In this document: piece after piece, positions 17,945 to 28,194 of the stretch | Layout of the letters: each line of letters begins with the position of its first letter | Numbering within the stretch: the first letter of the stretch is position 1 | Source: an uncultured Nioella sp. | GTDB taxonomy: Bacteria; Pseudomonadota; Alphaproteobacteria; Rhodobacterales; Rhodobacteraceae | Length of the DNA stretch: 64,000 bases | Direction of reading: 5' to 3' | Assembly: GCA_947495575.1 (NCBI GenBank) | Contig: CANLZL010000008.1 | Coordinates: 62,001 to 126,000 of the forward strand | Position numbers and translations under genes: made by a program | The notes under the pieces: model-generated | Database searches by the model: none | Seen by the model: only the letters and a program-made list of their open reading frames with translations | What the model was told of the DNA's origin: nothing

Positions 17945-19486
17945 ATGTTCGACTCTGCCCGACCCGACGCGCTTGCCCGCACCTACACTGTCGCCTTCGA
18001 AGGGCTGGCAGCACGACGGGTCGAAGTGCAATGCGCCATCACACCCGGCCTGCCCGCTTTCTCAATCGTTGGATTACCAGACAAAGCGGTGAGTGAGGCA
18101 AAGGACCGTGTGCGCACGGCGTTGTCCACGATGGCGATCGCATTGCCCTCCAAACGTGTGACGATCAATTTATCTCCCGCGGATTTACCCAAGGAAGGCT
18201 CACATTTCGATCTTCCAATCGCGCTTGCACTCTTGGCCGCTTTGGATGTCGTGCCGCGTGAGCGGGCAGAGCAAGCCGTAAGCTTGGGTGAAATGTCGCT
18301 TGATGGGTCACTTGTTGCAGTCATCGGCGCACTGCCTGCCGCCTTGGCGGCGGGCGAGGATGACAGAACGCTATTTTGCCCCGCCGCATGCGGGGCAGAG
18401 GCCGCATGGGTCGGCGCCACCCCGGTTTTCGCGGGCAGATCGCTGGCTGAAATCATTGCCCATCTGACCGACAAAAACCCTCTGCCACCGGCGGAACCGG
18501 GGGAGGTTCTCAATGAAACCTCAACCCGGGATCTGCGCGACGTCCGCGGACAGGAACGCGCAAAACGGGCGCTCGAAATCGCGGCAGCCGGTCGGCACCA
18601 CTTTTTGATGGTCGGCGCTCCAGGGTCAGGGAAATCCATGCTTGCCGCGCGATTGCCTGGGTTGCTGCCCCCCCTTTCGGCGGCCGAAGCGCTGGAAACC
18701 TCGATGATCCATTCGCTGGCCGGGTTGCTGGATGAAGGCGGTATTTCACGAACCCGCCCCTACCGGGCACCCCATCACACGGCATCGATGGCCGCAATTG
18801 TCGGTGGCGGACGAGGGGCAAAACCCGGTGAGATCAGTCTGGCCCATAACGGAGTTTTGTTCCTTGATGAATTTCCGGAATATCCACGTTCCGTGCTGGA
18901 AACCCTGCGCCAACCCATCGAAACCGGCGACGTGGTCGTTGCGCGCGCGAACGCCCATGTCACTTACCCCTGCCGTTTTCTGCTGATCGCCGCCGCCAAC
19001 CCCTGCCGCTGCGGCCATCTTTATGAAGCTGACCAGGCCTGCGGTCGGGCGCCCATTTGCGGGCAGGATTACCTAGGTAAGATTTCGGGCCCACTGATGG
19101 ACCGGTTCGACTTGCGTCTTGAGGTGCCGCCGGTTCAGTTCACCGACCTTGATCTTCCGCCATCGGGCGACACATCTGACATCGTCGCCGCCCGAATTGC
19201 CGCAGCCCGGCAAAAGCAGGCAGAGCGCTTTCAAGAACTAAACGTAGAGGCTTTGGTCAATGCGGATGCCGAAGGCGCGCTTTTGGATCAGATTGCGGCC
19301 CCTGACCCCGAAGGCCGCGAGATGCTGATCAAGGCCGCCGACAAGTTCCACCTTACCGCGCGCGGTTACCATCGCATTCTGCGGGTTGCGCGCACGATTG
19401 CCGATCTGGAAGGATCAGGCGACGTCAGGATGCCTCACATCGCCGAGGCACTGGGGTTTCGGCTGGTGTCGGCCAAACAGGTCTGA
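17945..19486 (+). CDS. comM: ComM/YifB family Mg-chelatase-like AAA+ ATPase
   Basis: This 513-residue protein has the N-terminal Lon-like domain (FEGLAARRVEVQCAITPGLPAFSIVGLPD), a central AAA+ domain with Walker A GAPGSGKS and Walker B LFLDEFPEY, and a zinc-like Cys cluster (NPCRCGHLYE ... CGRAPICGQD). ComM is a hexameric helicase that promotes branch migration during natural transformation. Length is normal. Its last 52 nt overlap the end of the convergent esterase gene. Confidence 0.93.
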   Translation: MFDSARPDALARTYTVAFEGLAARRVEVQCAITPGLPAFSIVGLPDKAVSEAKDRVRTALSTMAIALPSKRVTINLSPADLPKEGSHFDLPIALALLAALDVVPRERAEQAVSLGEMSLDGSLVAVIGALPAALAAGEDDRTLFCPAACGAEAAWVGATPVFAGRSLAEIIAHLTDKNPLPPAEPGEVLNETSTRDLRDVRGQERAKRALEIAAAGRHHFLMVGAPGSGKSMLAARLPGLLPPLSAAEALETSMIHSLAGLLDEGGISRTRPYRAPHHTASMAAIVGGGRGAKPGEISLAHNGVLFLDEFPEYPRSVLETLRQPIETGDVVVARANAHVTYPCRFLLIAAANPCRCGHLYEADQACGRAPICGQDYLGKISGPLMDRFDLRLEVPPVQFTDLDLPPSGDTSDIVAARIAAARQKQAERFQELNVEALVNADAEGALLDQIAAPDPEGREMLIKAADKFHLTARGYHRILRVARTIADLEGSGDVRMPHIAEALGFRLVSAKQV

Positions 19487-20355
19487 GCAAACCAGGCAGC
19501 CTGCCGAAGCGTGTCGCGCGCCTCTGGCAGCCAGCCGTCCAGTATTGGCCAGACATGCGGCGCATTTGGGTGCGTGTGCACGCTGACCTCAGCGCCAAAT
19601 CCCGCCAGGCGTTGCTCCATTCTTACGCTATCATCAAACAGAATTTCCGTTGCCGCGACATGAATCGCGACAGGCGGGCAGTTTGGGAACTCAGCAAATA
19701 GCGGAGACTGTCGCGGGTCGGGTCGATCAGCGGGCGATGTCACGAAATCCACAAGTTCGGTGATCCTGCCCGCGGGTAATAGCGGGTCAATATCGGCGTT
19801 TCTTGTGAGGCTGTCACCGGACATTGTCAGGTCCGTCCACGGTGAAAAAAGAACCGCGCCGGCCGGCGTTGTTTCATTCATCAAGAGGTGTGAAAGCAAC
19901 GCCAGGGCCAGACCACCGCCAGCGGAATCCCCCGAGATCACGATATCGGATGGCGCGTATCCAAGGCCTGTTAACCGGTCCCATGCCGCCTTTGCATCTA
20001 CAAAAGCCGCCGGAAAAGGAAACTCAGGTGCCAAAGAATAACGCGGCGCGCAGATTTCAAACCCGCTTAAGGCAGACAGGCGACCCAAAAGCCCAAGATG
20101 GGTATGGGGACCGCCCGCAACATATCCGCCACCGTGAAAGTAGAGGATTAGTTTCCCAGGATGACAGGGCCCGGCACTGATCCAGGTCAGTCCATCTGGC
20201 CTGTCATAGCTGCGCAGAAAAGGCGGCTTGCAAAACAGGTGTTTGGCCGCGCGATTCATACTTCGACGCGCCGCGGGTGGATCAGCCAAACGTGCCAATT
20301 GACGCTTAGTGATGTGCCTCAAGATCGGTAACAGACAGGTTAACTGCCAACTCAT
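19435..20355 (-). CDS. Alpha/beta hydrolase, HSL-type esterase
   Basis: This 306-residue protein has the hormone-sensitive-lipase oxyanion-hole motif FHGGGYVAG and the nucleophile elbow GDSAGGG. The acid and base are probably the Asp in ILFDDSVRM and the His in NAPHVWPIL. It likely hydrolyses short-chain esters; no substrate is indicated. Its ATG overlaps the gshB stop (ATGA), so it is translationally coupled to gshB, and its 3' end overlaps comM by 52 nt on the other strand. Confidence 0.88.
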   Translation of the reverse strand: MSWQLTCLLPILRHITKRQLARLADPPAARRSMNRAAKHLFCKPPFLRSYDRPDGLTWISAGPCHPGKLILYFHGGGYVAGGPHTHLGLLGRLSALSGFEICAPRYSLAPEFPFPAAFVDAKAAWDRLTGLGYAPSDIVISGDSAGGGLALALLSHLLMNETTPAGAVLFSPWTDLTMSGDSLTRNADIDPLLPAGRITELVDFVTSPADRPDPRQSPLFAEFPNCPPVAIHVAATEILFDDSVRMEQRLAGFGAEVSVHTHPNAPHVWPILDGWLPEARDTLRQAAWFAQTCLADTSRNPSASAM

Positions 20356-21293
20356 TTGCGCTTGGCTTCAATCGCTTCCCAAATCTTTTCGGCAACGTTG
20401 GTTCCGTCAAAGAGTTCCAATTCCTGTATGCCAGTGGGTGAAGTCACGTTGATCTCAGTCAGCCAGCCACCGATGACATCAATGCCCACGAAAACCTGAC
20501 CTTTTTCGCGCAAAAGCGGGCCGATACGGGCACAGATCTCTAGATCTCGCTCGGTCAATTCAACCTTTTCAGGCCGCCCGCCAACGTGCATGTTTGACCG
20601 GGTTTCGCCTTTGGCCGGTACACGGTTGATCGCCCCGACCGGCTCGCCATCTACCAGGATCACACGCTTATCGCCCTTTGAGACGTCGGGAAGGAACTTC
20701 TGCGCAATCAAGGGTTCTCGATTGATGCCGGTAAATAGCTCGTGCAACGAATTGAGGTTGCGGTCATTCGCATCAAGGCGAAATACGCCAGCGCCGCCAT
20801 TGCCATAAAGCGGCTTGAGGATGATATCTTCATGACGCTTTTTGAACGCCTTCAACGTCGCGATGTCACGGGCGATTGTCGTGGGAGGCGTCAGGTCCGG
20901 GAAATCCAGAACCAGCAGCTTCTCAGGATAGTTTCGGACCCAGAACGGATCATTCACAACCAGCGTTTTCGGGTGAATGCGATCAAGAATGTGGGTTGTC
21001 GTGATATAACCCATGTCAAAGGGCGGATCCTGACGCAGCCAAACGACATCGAAATTGCTCAGGTCAACCTCAACCTCGTCGCCAAGGGTGAAGTGATCGC
21101 CTTTGACCCGGCGCACCGTCAAGGGCCAGCCCCTGGCTGTCACACGGCCCTCTTGATAGGCAAGCTTGTCGGGAGTGTAATAAAACAACTCATGACCGCG
21201 CGCCTGCGCCTCTTCCGCGATACGAAACGTGCTGTCAGCGCTGATATCAATGGGTCCGATGGGATCCATTTGAAAGGCAATCTTGAGGGGCAT
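20352..21293 (-). CDS. gshB: Glutathione synthase
   Basis: This 313-residue ATP-grasp enzyme joins gamma-glutamylcysteine and glycine. It shows the family N-terminus [19 protein letters not shown], the [15 protein letters not shown] block, the ATP-grasp loop [31 protein letters not shown] and the C-terminal [13 protein letters not shown] metal-ligand stretch. ATG 21293 follows GGAGA and is preferred to one six codons upstream. It belongs to the minus-strand run rsmI-yraN-gshB-esterase. Confidence 0.95.
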   Translation of the reverse strand: MPLKIAFQMDPIGPIDISADSTFRIAEEAQARGHELFYYTPDKLAYQEGRVTARGWPLTVRRVKGDHFTLGDEVEVDLSNFDVVWLRQDPPFDMGYITTTHILDRIHPKTLVVNDPFWVRNYPEKLLVLDFPDLTPPTTIARDIATLKAFKKRHEDIILKPLYGNGGAGVFRLDANDRNLNSLHELFTGINREPLIAQKFLPDVSKGDKRVILVDGEPVGAINRVPAKGETRSNMHVGGRPEKVELTERDLEICARIGPLLREKGQVFVGIDVIGGWLTEINVTSPTGIQELELFDGTNVAEKIWEAIEAKRK

Positions 21294-21369
21294 GCGTGGT
21301 CTCCGTTCCATCTTTCAATCGCATAGATGGACTCCAGAGGCCGCACACGCAATGGGCAGATTGGTGCTG

Positions 21370-21723
21370 CTACGCACAGAATACATTCTCAAGAATGTCG
21401 ATTTGGCCCATCGAATCCAAAAGCGCAACATCAATCCTGGCGTCAGAATTTGACCCTTTGGGCAAGTGACCAAGGAAATCCTCGGCGCTTTTGTAGATGC
21501 GGGCCAATTGGCGTTGCGACAATCGTTCGGCAGCACGTGCATGGGTCCGGCTTTTCTTTACTTCGACGAAAATCACCATTCCGTCTTTCTCAACCACAAG
21601 GTCGATTTCGCCGGCTTTTCCCCGCCACCGACGGGCCAGAATAACATGGCCCGTTCGGGCATAGGTATGGGCCACCTGATCTTCTGCCGAAACGCCTGCA
21701 AGATATGAGGTTTGGCCGCTCAC
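21370..21723 (-). CDS. yraN: YraN family protein (UPF0102), nuclease-like
   Basis: This 117-residue protein has the YraN nuclease-fold signature: GHVILARRWRGKAGEIDLVVEKDGMVIFVEVKKSRTHA, with D and ExK residues of a PD-(D/E)xK-like active site. Its biochemical role is unproven. The start overlaps the rsmI stop by 4 nt, the same neighbour order as in E. coli (yraL/rsmI, yraM/lpoA, yraN), which supports the call. Confidence 0.9.
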   Translation of the reverse strand: MSGQTSYLAGVSAEDQVAHTYARTGHVILARRWRGKAGEIDLVVEKDGMVIFVEVKKSRTHARAAERLSQRQLARIYKSAEDFLGHLPKGSNSDARIDVALLDSMGQIDILENVFCA

Positions 21724-22604
21724 GCGTTGGAATTCATCGCTAATGCTGCTTGATAAACCTGTCGCTTGGGCAGGCCCATGTCGGCAGCCACCTTAGCGGC
21801 TGCGTCTTTTACGCTCAGCTCTTTCAATGCGTCCTCCAATTGCTCTTCCATCGAGGCGGCACTCACCTGGGGGCCATCGCCGCGATCGATGATCACCACG
21901 ATTTCGCCTTTCAGCGATCGCTCGGATATCACGGCCTTCACCTCAGAAATCCGGCCACGGATGACTTCCTCGAATTTCTTGGTCAATTCCCGGCAAACCG
22001 CGATCTGGCGGTCTTCTTCCAAAGCTTCGTCCAACTCGTTTAACAATTTGTGAATACGCTTGGGGGATTCATAGAGGATCAGGGTCGCCCGCAACGGGGC
22101 AAGGTCCTTCAACCACGTTTTCAAAGCGGACTTTCCCGAAGGAGGGAAGCCTGCGAAAAGGAAACGGTCGCTTGGCAGTCCAGAAACGCAAAGCGCGGCA
22201 AGGGCCGCCGACGCACCGGGGGCCGTCAAAACCTTCAGATCTTCAGCAATGGCAGAGCGCGCCAATTGGAACCCCGGATCGGCCACAAGCGGCGTTCCCG
22301 CCTCGGAAACATAAGCGACCGCCTGCCCTTGAGCGATCATCATCATGACTTTCTCTCGCGCATTTGCGCTGCTGTGGTCATGATAGGCGATCATTGGCCG
22401 CCCGCCGACTGGCACGCCGTGAATTTCCATCAGCTTTCGGGCAGTGCGGGTGTCTTCGGCTGCGATGGCATCTGCGCTTAGCAGGACGTCCAAAGCCCTT
22501 AGGGTAATGTCGCGGGCGGATCCGATAGGTGTCGAAACCAGATACAGGCCAGCGGCAAGTTTGGTTCTTCGCGCTGCACCGGCGGTGGCTGGCTGATCAC
22601 TCAT
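21720..22604 (-). CDS. rsmI: 16S rRNA (cytidine-1402-2'-O)-methyltransferase
   Basis: This 294-residue SAM-dependent enzyme methylates the ribose of C1402 in the decoding centre. Motifs include LYLVSTPIGSARDITLRALDVL, AEDTRTARKLM, YHDHSSANAREKV, VSEAGTPLVADPGF and SGLPSDRFLFAGFPP, all of the tetrapyrrole-methylase fold. It is divergent from the LpoA-like lipoprotein and coupled to yraN. Confidence 0.95.
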   Translation of the reverse strand: MSDQPATAGAARRTKLAAGLYLVSTPIGSARDITLRALDVLLSADAIAAEDTRTARKLMEIHGVPVGGRPMIAYHDHSSANAREKVMMMIAQGQAVAYVSEAGTPLVADPGFQLARSAIAEDLKVLTAPGASAALAALCVSGLPSDRFLFAGFPPSGKSALKTWLKDLAPLRATLILYESPKRIHKLLNELDEALEEDRQIAVCRELTKKFEEVIRGRISEVKAVISERSLKGEIVVIIDRGDGPQVSAASMEEQLEDALKELSVKDAAAKVAADMGLPKRQVYQAALAMNSNA

Positions 22605-22689
22605 CTTGGGGCCTCTTGGCGTTTACTTGTGATGTCCGACCGCGTAGGGTCCGAGCGAATATTTCATCGCCTTCGGGAGACGGCCCTCT

Positions 22690-23859
22690 ATGTTCTCTGC
22701 TTTCCGCTTTGTCCGCAAGTCACGCCGCGCGGCCCTTCTGATTCTTGCTTCAGCTGTGTTGGCTGGGTGCCAAGTTGCCTTACCCGGTGGTGACGGACCA
22801 CGTGTACGCGCTGGGGCCCCCATCGACGTTGCGTTGTTGCTGCCTTATGGCTCGGCCAATGCCGGAGATGAGATTGTTGCCCGCAGTCTCGAAAACGCAG
22901 CCCGGCTGGCCGCCGCCGAAATCCAAAGCGCGGATTTGCAGATCACGGTTTACAACACTGGCGGCAATGCCGCGCAGGCAGCCGAAGTTGCGCGTGACGC
23001 CGTCCAGAACGGCGCGCGCGTAATCGTTGGCCCATTGCGCTCGGACGCTGCAGCGGCTGTCGGCGTTGCGGTTGCGGGACGCAATGTCAGTGTCCTGAGC
23101 ATTTCCAACAACACAGAAATTGCCGGCGGGAACGTTTTTGTTCTGGGGCACACATTCGCCAATACGGCCGAGCGTTTGGCCAGTTATGCCGTCCGTCAGG
23201 GCCGCAACCGCATTGTTATACTTCACGCGCAAAACCTGGCCGGTGAAATCGCCCGCGATGCGGTTCAACAAGCCGTGGCCAATGCAGGTGGCTCGGTCGC
23301 TGGTGTCGCAAGCTATGAGTTCTCGCAACAAGGTGTGGTTGAAGCCATTCCTGACGTGATGAGCCAGATCCGTTCTTCCGGCGCAAATGGGCTGGTGATC
23401 ACGTCGGACGCATCCGGTGCCCTGCCGCTCTTTGCGCAGCTTCTGCCTGAAAACGGACTGGATACCGAGGACGTGCGTGTGATGGGCCTAACCCGGTGGG
23501 ATGTCCCGCCGCAAACATTGGAGTTTTCGGGATTGCAGGGCGGTTGGTTTGCCCTGCCTGACCCCGATGCGAACGCAGCTTTCAATGCGCGCTATATCGC
23601 GGCCTATGGCGACGCGCCGCATGTTCTTGCCCCCATTGGCTATGACGCAATGCGTGCTGTGGCCGAAACCGCTGCTGAGTTTGGTGCGCTTGGTGCCGGG
23701 GATCTGACCGCTTCCTCTGGCTTTGCCGGGGCAAACGGGGTATTCCGCCTTCGGCTCAATGGCACAATCCAACGTGCTATGGCTGTTGCACAAGTACAAG
23801 AAAGTCAGGTTTCGATAATTGACCCTGCCCCAGGACGCCTTGGCGGTTCCGGCCTCTAA
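22690..23859 (+). CDS. Penicillin-binding protein activator, LpoA-like lipoprotein
   Basis: This 389-residue exported lipoprotein has a signal peptide ending in the lipobox LAGC (Cys near residue 27). A periplasmic-binding-protein-like domain follows (PIDVALLLPYGSAN, ARVIVGPLRSDAAAAVGVA, ISNNTEIAGGNVFVLGHT). In E. coli the LpoA domain of this fold activates PBP1A from the outer membrane. Position next to rsmI and yraN matches the E. coli order. The N-terminal TPR region of E. coli LpoA is absent, as in other alphaproteobacterial versions. Its 3' end overlaps glnD by 41 nt. Confidence 0.85.
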   Translation: MFSAFRFVRKSRRAALLILASAVLAGCQVALPGGDGPRVRAGAPIDVALLLPYGSANAGDEIVARSLENAARLAAAEIQSADLQITVYNTGGNAAQAAEVARDAVQNGARVIVGPLRSDAAAAVGVAVAGRNVSVLSISNNTEIAGGNVFVLGHTFANTAERLASYAVRQGRNRIVILHAQNLAGEIARDAVQQAVANAGGSVAGVASYEFSQQGVVEAIPDVMSQIRSSGANGLVITSDASGALPLFAQLLPENGLDTEDVRVMGLTRWDVPPQTLEFSGLQGGWFALPDPDANAAFNARYIAAYGDAPHVLAPIGYDAMRAVAETAAEFGALGAGDLTASSGFAGANGVFRLRLNGTIQRAMAVAQVQESQVSIIDPAPGRLGGSGL

Positions 23860-26650
23860 CCGGAACCCACGCCAAACCGAGAAAGCCGCCCCACAGGGCG
23901 AACTGATCGTTTCACCCGAATTGATCTTTGACCGTGCAGCAGTGGCCGCGCGGATTGATGACGCAATCGCGGACCTATCTGACGAGGGCGCGATCCGATC
24001 CGCTACCGTCAAAGAATTGCTTGCGGCCAAACGCCATGGTCGAGAAGTGATAGCGGGGGCCTTTGAAAAAACCCCTCTGGCCGCGCGTAGGATCACACGC
24101 GCCTACGCGTTTCTGACCGATGGACTGGTCCAAGAAGCGCTGCGTATCTCGCTGGAAGTTCTGCACCCAAATCCGAACCCGACGGAAGGCCAAAGACTGG
24201 CGGTTATGGCTGTTGGCGGCTATGGGCGCGCAGAAATGGCCCCCCATTCCGATGTCGACCTGCTGTTCCTTCTGCCTTGGAAGTTGAGTGGTTGGGCTGA
24301 AAGCATCATTGAATCCTGCCTCTACATTCTTTGGGATCTGCGTCTGAAAGTCGGTCATGCTAGCCGGTCCATCACCGATTGCGTGCGCATGGCCAAACAA
24401 GATTACACTATCCGAACGACCCTTTTGGAAATGCGGTTCCTTTATGGAAACGCTTCCCTAGCCGAAGAGTTGCAGGACACCATGCGGTCTCAGCTGTTCA
24501 ATTCGACTGTTTCGGAATTTATTGAAGCCAAACTCGACGAACGCGCCAGCCGTCACAAAAAGCAAGGTGGCCAGCGCTATGTCGTTGAGCCCAATATCAA
24601 AGAAGGCAAGGGCGGTCTAAGAGACCTCCAAACGCTTTATTGGATTTCCAAATACGAGCATGACGTCGAAAAGGCTGGCGAATTGGTCGGGATGGGCGTT
24701 TTTGAACCCGAAGAGTTCGCGGCATTCGATGCGGCCGAACGCTTTCTTTGGGCGGTGCGCTGTCACTTGCATCTGATCACCGGTCGCGCACAGGACCAGC
24801 TCACCTTTGACCTACAAGTCGAAGTGGCCGACCGCATTGGGTACGTCGATCATGGGGGACGACGTGCAGTTGAGCACTTTATGCAGGACTATTTCCGTCA
24901 CGCCACGGTCGTGGGCGAACTGACACGGATCTTTCTGACGGCGAAGGAGGCCGCACAGCTAAAGCCCGAGCCGATGTTAATTGGGTTCCTCAAGAATCGG
25001 CGCGGCCGAAAGAAAAAGCTGAAAGAAGGGTTTGAACTGAAACAAGGGCGCCTTGCCGTCGCCGATGATACACAATTCCTGTCAGATAAACTTAACCTAT
25101 TGCGTCTTTTTGAGGAGGCGTTGCGCACAGGATATCTGATCCATCCAGAGGCGATGCGGCTTGTAACATCCAACCTCAAATTGATTGATTCCGAAATGCG
25201 CAGCAACAAGGAAGCAACCCGCATCTTCCTTGACCTATTGTTGAAACACGGCAATCCGGAACGCGCACTGCGCCGCATGAACGAATTGGGTGTGTTAGGG
25301 GCGTTCATCCCTGAATTTGCCCCTGTGGTCGCGATGATGCAATTCAATATGTATCACAGCTACACGGTCGATGAGCACACCATCCAGGTGGTCTCGACGC
25401 TTGCGCAAATCGAACGCGAAGAGCTAATCGAGGAACTTCCGATTGCGTCGGGCATCTTAAAGCGTGGGGTCAACCGCAAAGTCATATATCTGGCCTGCCT
25501 GATCCACGATCTGGGCAAAGGTCGCGACGAGGATCACTCGATCCTTGGGGCCAAGCTGGCACGCGTGATTTGTCCAAGGCTTGGGTTAAAAGCCAGTGAA
25601 ACGGAAACCGTTGAATGGCTGGTTCGCCATCACTTGCTGATGTCTGACATGGCGCAAAAGCGCGATATTGGCGATGTGCGCACAGTTCGCGATTTTGCAA
25701 AAGCGGTAAAGACAAAGGCTCGCCTCGACCTGCTGACTGTATTGACCGTTTGTGACATTCGCGGCGTTGGCCCGGATGTTTGGAACAATTGGAAGGCGAC
25801 GCTTCTCAGGGGGCTCTATCGCGCCACTGCCGAAGCAATGGATACCGGCTTGGAGGACCTCAACCGAGAAAAGAGGGAAACCGAAGCAAAACGGCTTTTG
25901 CGGGAACGTCTTTCGGGTTGGGACAAAAAAGACCTCAACATCGAAACCCGGCGTCACTATGGCCCGTATTGGCAAGGGCTTGATACCGATAGCCAGGCCG
26001 TTATCGCAGGTCTCTTGAACGGGATCAAAGACGACGAGATTTGCATCGACACCTCGCCCGATATTGATCGCGACGCCACACGCGTATGTTTCGCACTTGC
26101 CGATCATCCGGGGATATTTTCCCGCCTAACAGGGGCATTGAGCCTTGTGGGGGCGAACATTGTGGACGCGCGCACCTATACATCGAAGGATGGCTATGCG
26201 ACCGCAGTATTCTGGGTACAGGATATTGAAGGCCACCCCTATGAGGCCGCCCGATTGCCGCGTCTGCGCAACATGATCCAGAAAACCTTGTTGGGTGAAG
26301 TTGTCGCTTCTGAAGCGATGGATCGCCGCGACAAGATCAAAAAACGCGAACGCCCGTTCAATGTCGCTACCAATATCACGTTTGATAACCAAGGGTCCGA
26401 GATCTACACGATCATCGAGGTGGACACACGCGATCGGCCCGGGCTGTTGTACGACTTGTCCAAGACAATGGCGGCCAATAACATCTATATCGCCAGCGCT
26501 GTGATCGCCACTTATGGTGAGCAGGTTATCGATACGTTTTATGTGAAAGATATGTTTGGCCTGAAATTACATGCGAAGCATCGCCAGGAGGCCCTTGAGC
26601 GCAAGCTGCGTGAGGCAATTGCTCGCGTGGCGGAGCGGGCAGGCGCATGA
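23819..26650 (+). CDS. glnD: [Protein-PII] uridylyltransferase / uridylyl-removing enzyme
   Basis: This 943-residue nitrogen sensor modifies PII proteins. It has an N-terminal nucleotidyltransferase site (GGYGRAEMAPHSDVDLLF), a central HD phosphohydrolase domain (LACLIHDLGKGRDEDHS, VRHHLLMSD) and two C-terminal ACT domains (PGIFSRLTGALSLVGANIVDA and RPGLLYDLSKTMAANNIYI) that sense glutamine. The start is uncertain: the frame opens at TTG 23819 inside the upstream lipoprotein gene, and no in-frame ATG lies near the family start. The stop overlaps the murJ start by 4 nt. Confidence 0.93.
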   Translation: MTLPQDALAVPASNRNPRQTEKAAPQGELIVSPELIFDRAAVAARIDDAIADLSDEGAIRSATVKELLAAKRHGREVIAGAFEKTPLAARRITRAYAFLTDGLVQEALRISLEVLHPNPNPTEGQRLAVMAVGGYGRAEMAPHSDVDLLFLLPWKLSGWAESIIESCLYILWDLRLKVGHASRSITDCVRMAKQDYTIRTTLLEMRFLYGNASLAEELQDTMRSQLFNSTVSEFIEAKLDERASRHKKQGGQRYVVEPNIKEGKGGLRDLQTLYWISKYEHDVEKAGELVGMGVFEPEEFAAFDAAERFLWAVRCHLHLITGRAQDQLTFDLQVEVADRIGYVDHGGRRAVEHFMQDYFRHATVVGELTRIFLTAKEAAQLKPEPMLIGFLKNRRGRKKKLKEGFELKQGRLAVADDTQFLSDKLNLLRLFEEALRTGYLIHPEAMRLVTSNLKLIDSEMRSNKEATRIFLDLLLKHGNPERALRRMNELGVLGAFIPEFAPVVAMMQFNMYHSYTVDEHTIQVVSTLAQIEREELIEELPIASGILKRGVNRKVIYLACLIHDLGKGRDEDHSILGAKLARVICPRLGLKASETETVEWLVRHHLLMSDMAQKRDIGDVRTVRDFAKAVKTKARLDLLTVLTVCDIRGVGPDVWNNWKATLLRGLYRATAEAMDTGLEDLNREKRETEAKRLLRERLSGWDKKDLNIETRRHYGPYWQGLDTDSQAVIAGLLNGIKDDEICIDTSPDIDRDATRVCFALADHPGIFSRLTGALSLVGANIVDARTYTSKDGYATAVFWVQDIEGHPYEAARLPRLRNMIQKTLLGEVVASEAMDRRDKIKKRERPFNVATNITFDNQGSEIYTIIEVDTRDRPGLLYDLSKTMAANNIYIASAVIATYGEQVIDTFYVKDMFGLKLHAKHRQEALERKLREAIARVAERAGA

Positions 26651-28194
26651 GCGCAAAACCCATTCGCCTTCTGGCAAGTTTTCTGACGGTGGGCGGATGG
26701 ACAATGGCCAGTCGCGTCCTTGGTTTCGCGCGAGAGATCCTGATCCTCGCACTGATTGGGCCAGGGGTTATCCTTGATGCCTTTGTGGCGGCCTTTCGCT
26801 TGCCCAACCTGTTTCGCCGTTTCTTTGCCGAAGGTGCGTTTAACGCCGCGTTTGTACCAATGTATTCCAAACGCGCAGAGGGCGACGAGGACGCCAATGG
26901 GTTTGCCGCCGACGCGCTAAGCGGGCTGCTATTGGTTGTGCTTGCCCTGGTTGGCCTTGGCATGGTCTTTATGCCCGCCCTTGTCTGGGCCACGGCCGAA
27001 GGGTTCCGCGATGATGCGCGGTTCGACATCGCAGTTGGTTATGGGCGCATTGTTTTCCCCTATATTCTGTTCATGTCGCTGGCCGCCTTGTTTTCTGGTG
27101 TCCTGAATGCGAATGGCCGCTTTGCCGCTGCTGCCGCCGCGCCTGTTTTGCTGAATATCCTGGCCATTTCCGCAATGGTTTTGGGATATTTTGTAGGCGG
27201 CGATGTTATCCGCTGGCTGCTTTGGGCCATCCCGCTGGCCGGTGTCGCGCAACTTTCTTTGGTCTGGGTTGCAGCGGATCGTGCGGGCATTCGTCTGCGC
27301 CCCGGTCGTCCACGATGGACACCAGAGATGAAGCATCTGGTCGCGGTTGGCTTGCCTGCTGCTTTGGCCAATGGCGTTGTGCAGATCAACCTGGTCGTGG
27401 GGCAGCTGGTCGCCTCTCAAACCGAGGGTGCAGTCAGCTGGCTGTTCGCCGCTGACAGGCTATACCAATTGCCGCTTGGAGTTGTCGGAATCGCCGTTGG
27501 TATCGTGCTGCTGCCAGAGCTATCCCGCCGGCTCAAAGCCGATGAGACCGAGGCCGCGCGCCACAGCTATTCCCGTGCCGGAGAGTTTGCGATGGCTCTG
27601 ACCATTCCCTGCGCTGTTGCCTTCGTGGTTATCCCCCTGCCCTTGGTTTCGGTCATGTATGAGCGTGGCGCAACAGATGCCGAAGACAGCGTGGCGATTG
27701 CTGCAGCACTGGCCATTTATGCGCTTGGCCTACCGGCCTTTGTGCTGCAAAAACTGCAACAACCGCTCTTCTTTGCGCGCGAAGACACCAAAAGCCCATT
27801 TCGTTATGCGCTGGTCGCGATGGCGGTAAATGGAGGTCTTGCCTTTGGACTGTTGCCTGTCATTGGCTGGTTATCGCCCGCTGTGGCCGCCACATGTTCA
27901 GCCTGGGTCATGTCGGGCCTGTTGGCCCTGGGCGCACGCCAATATGGTGAGGTTGCAAAGTTTGATAACCAATTTCGCAGCCGCCTGATCAGGGTGTTGG
28001 TGGCCGCCGCGACAATGGGCGCAGCAGTCTGGACCTTGGCCTTGGCCCTCAATGGCGCGCTCCATGCCGATTACTGGCGTTATCTGGCCCTTATCGTGCT
28101 GATCGGTGCGGGAATCATCCTCTATGGGGTAATCGGCCAAAAGATCGGCGCGTTCCGGCTTTCCGAATTCAAAGGCGCAATGCGACGCGGTTAA
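26647..28194 (+). CDS. murJ: Lipid II flippase MurJ
   Basis: This 515-residue polytopic protein of the MOP superfamily has about 14 hydrophobic helices. The N-terminal GGWTMASRVLGFAREILI, NLFRRFFAEGAFNAAFVPMY and LPELSRRLKA are MurJ hallmarks, including the essential Arg residues in the first helices. It moves the peptidoglycan precursor lipid II across the inner membrane. The start overlaps the glnD stop (ATGA), and the 3' end overlaps the rhomboid-like gene by 4 nt. Confidence 0.95.
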   Translation: MSAKPIRLLASFLTVGGWTMASRVLGFAREILILALIGPGVILDAFVAAFRLPNLFRRFFAEGAFNAAFVPMYSKRAEGDEDANGFAADALSGLLLVVLALVGLGMVFMPALVWATAEGFRDDARFDIAVGYGRIVFPYILFMSLAALFSGVLNANGRFAAAAAAPVLLNILAISAMVLGYFVGGDVIRWLLWAIPLAGVAQLSLVWVAADRAGIRLRPGRPRWTPEMKHLVAVGLPAALANGVVQINLVVGQLVASQTEGAVSWLFAADRLYQLPLGVVGIAVGIVLLPELSRRLKADETEAARHSYSRAGEFAMALTIPCAVAFVVIPLPLVSVMYERGATDAEDSVAIAAALAIYALGLPAFVLQKLQQPLFFAREDTKSPFRYALVAMAVNGGLAFGLLPVIGWLSPAVAATCSAWVMSGLLALGARQYGEVAKFDNQFRSRLIRVLVAAATMGAAVWTLALALNGALHADYWRYLALIVLIGAGIILYGVIGQKIGAFRLSEFKGAMRRG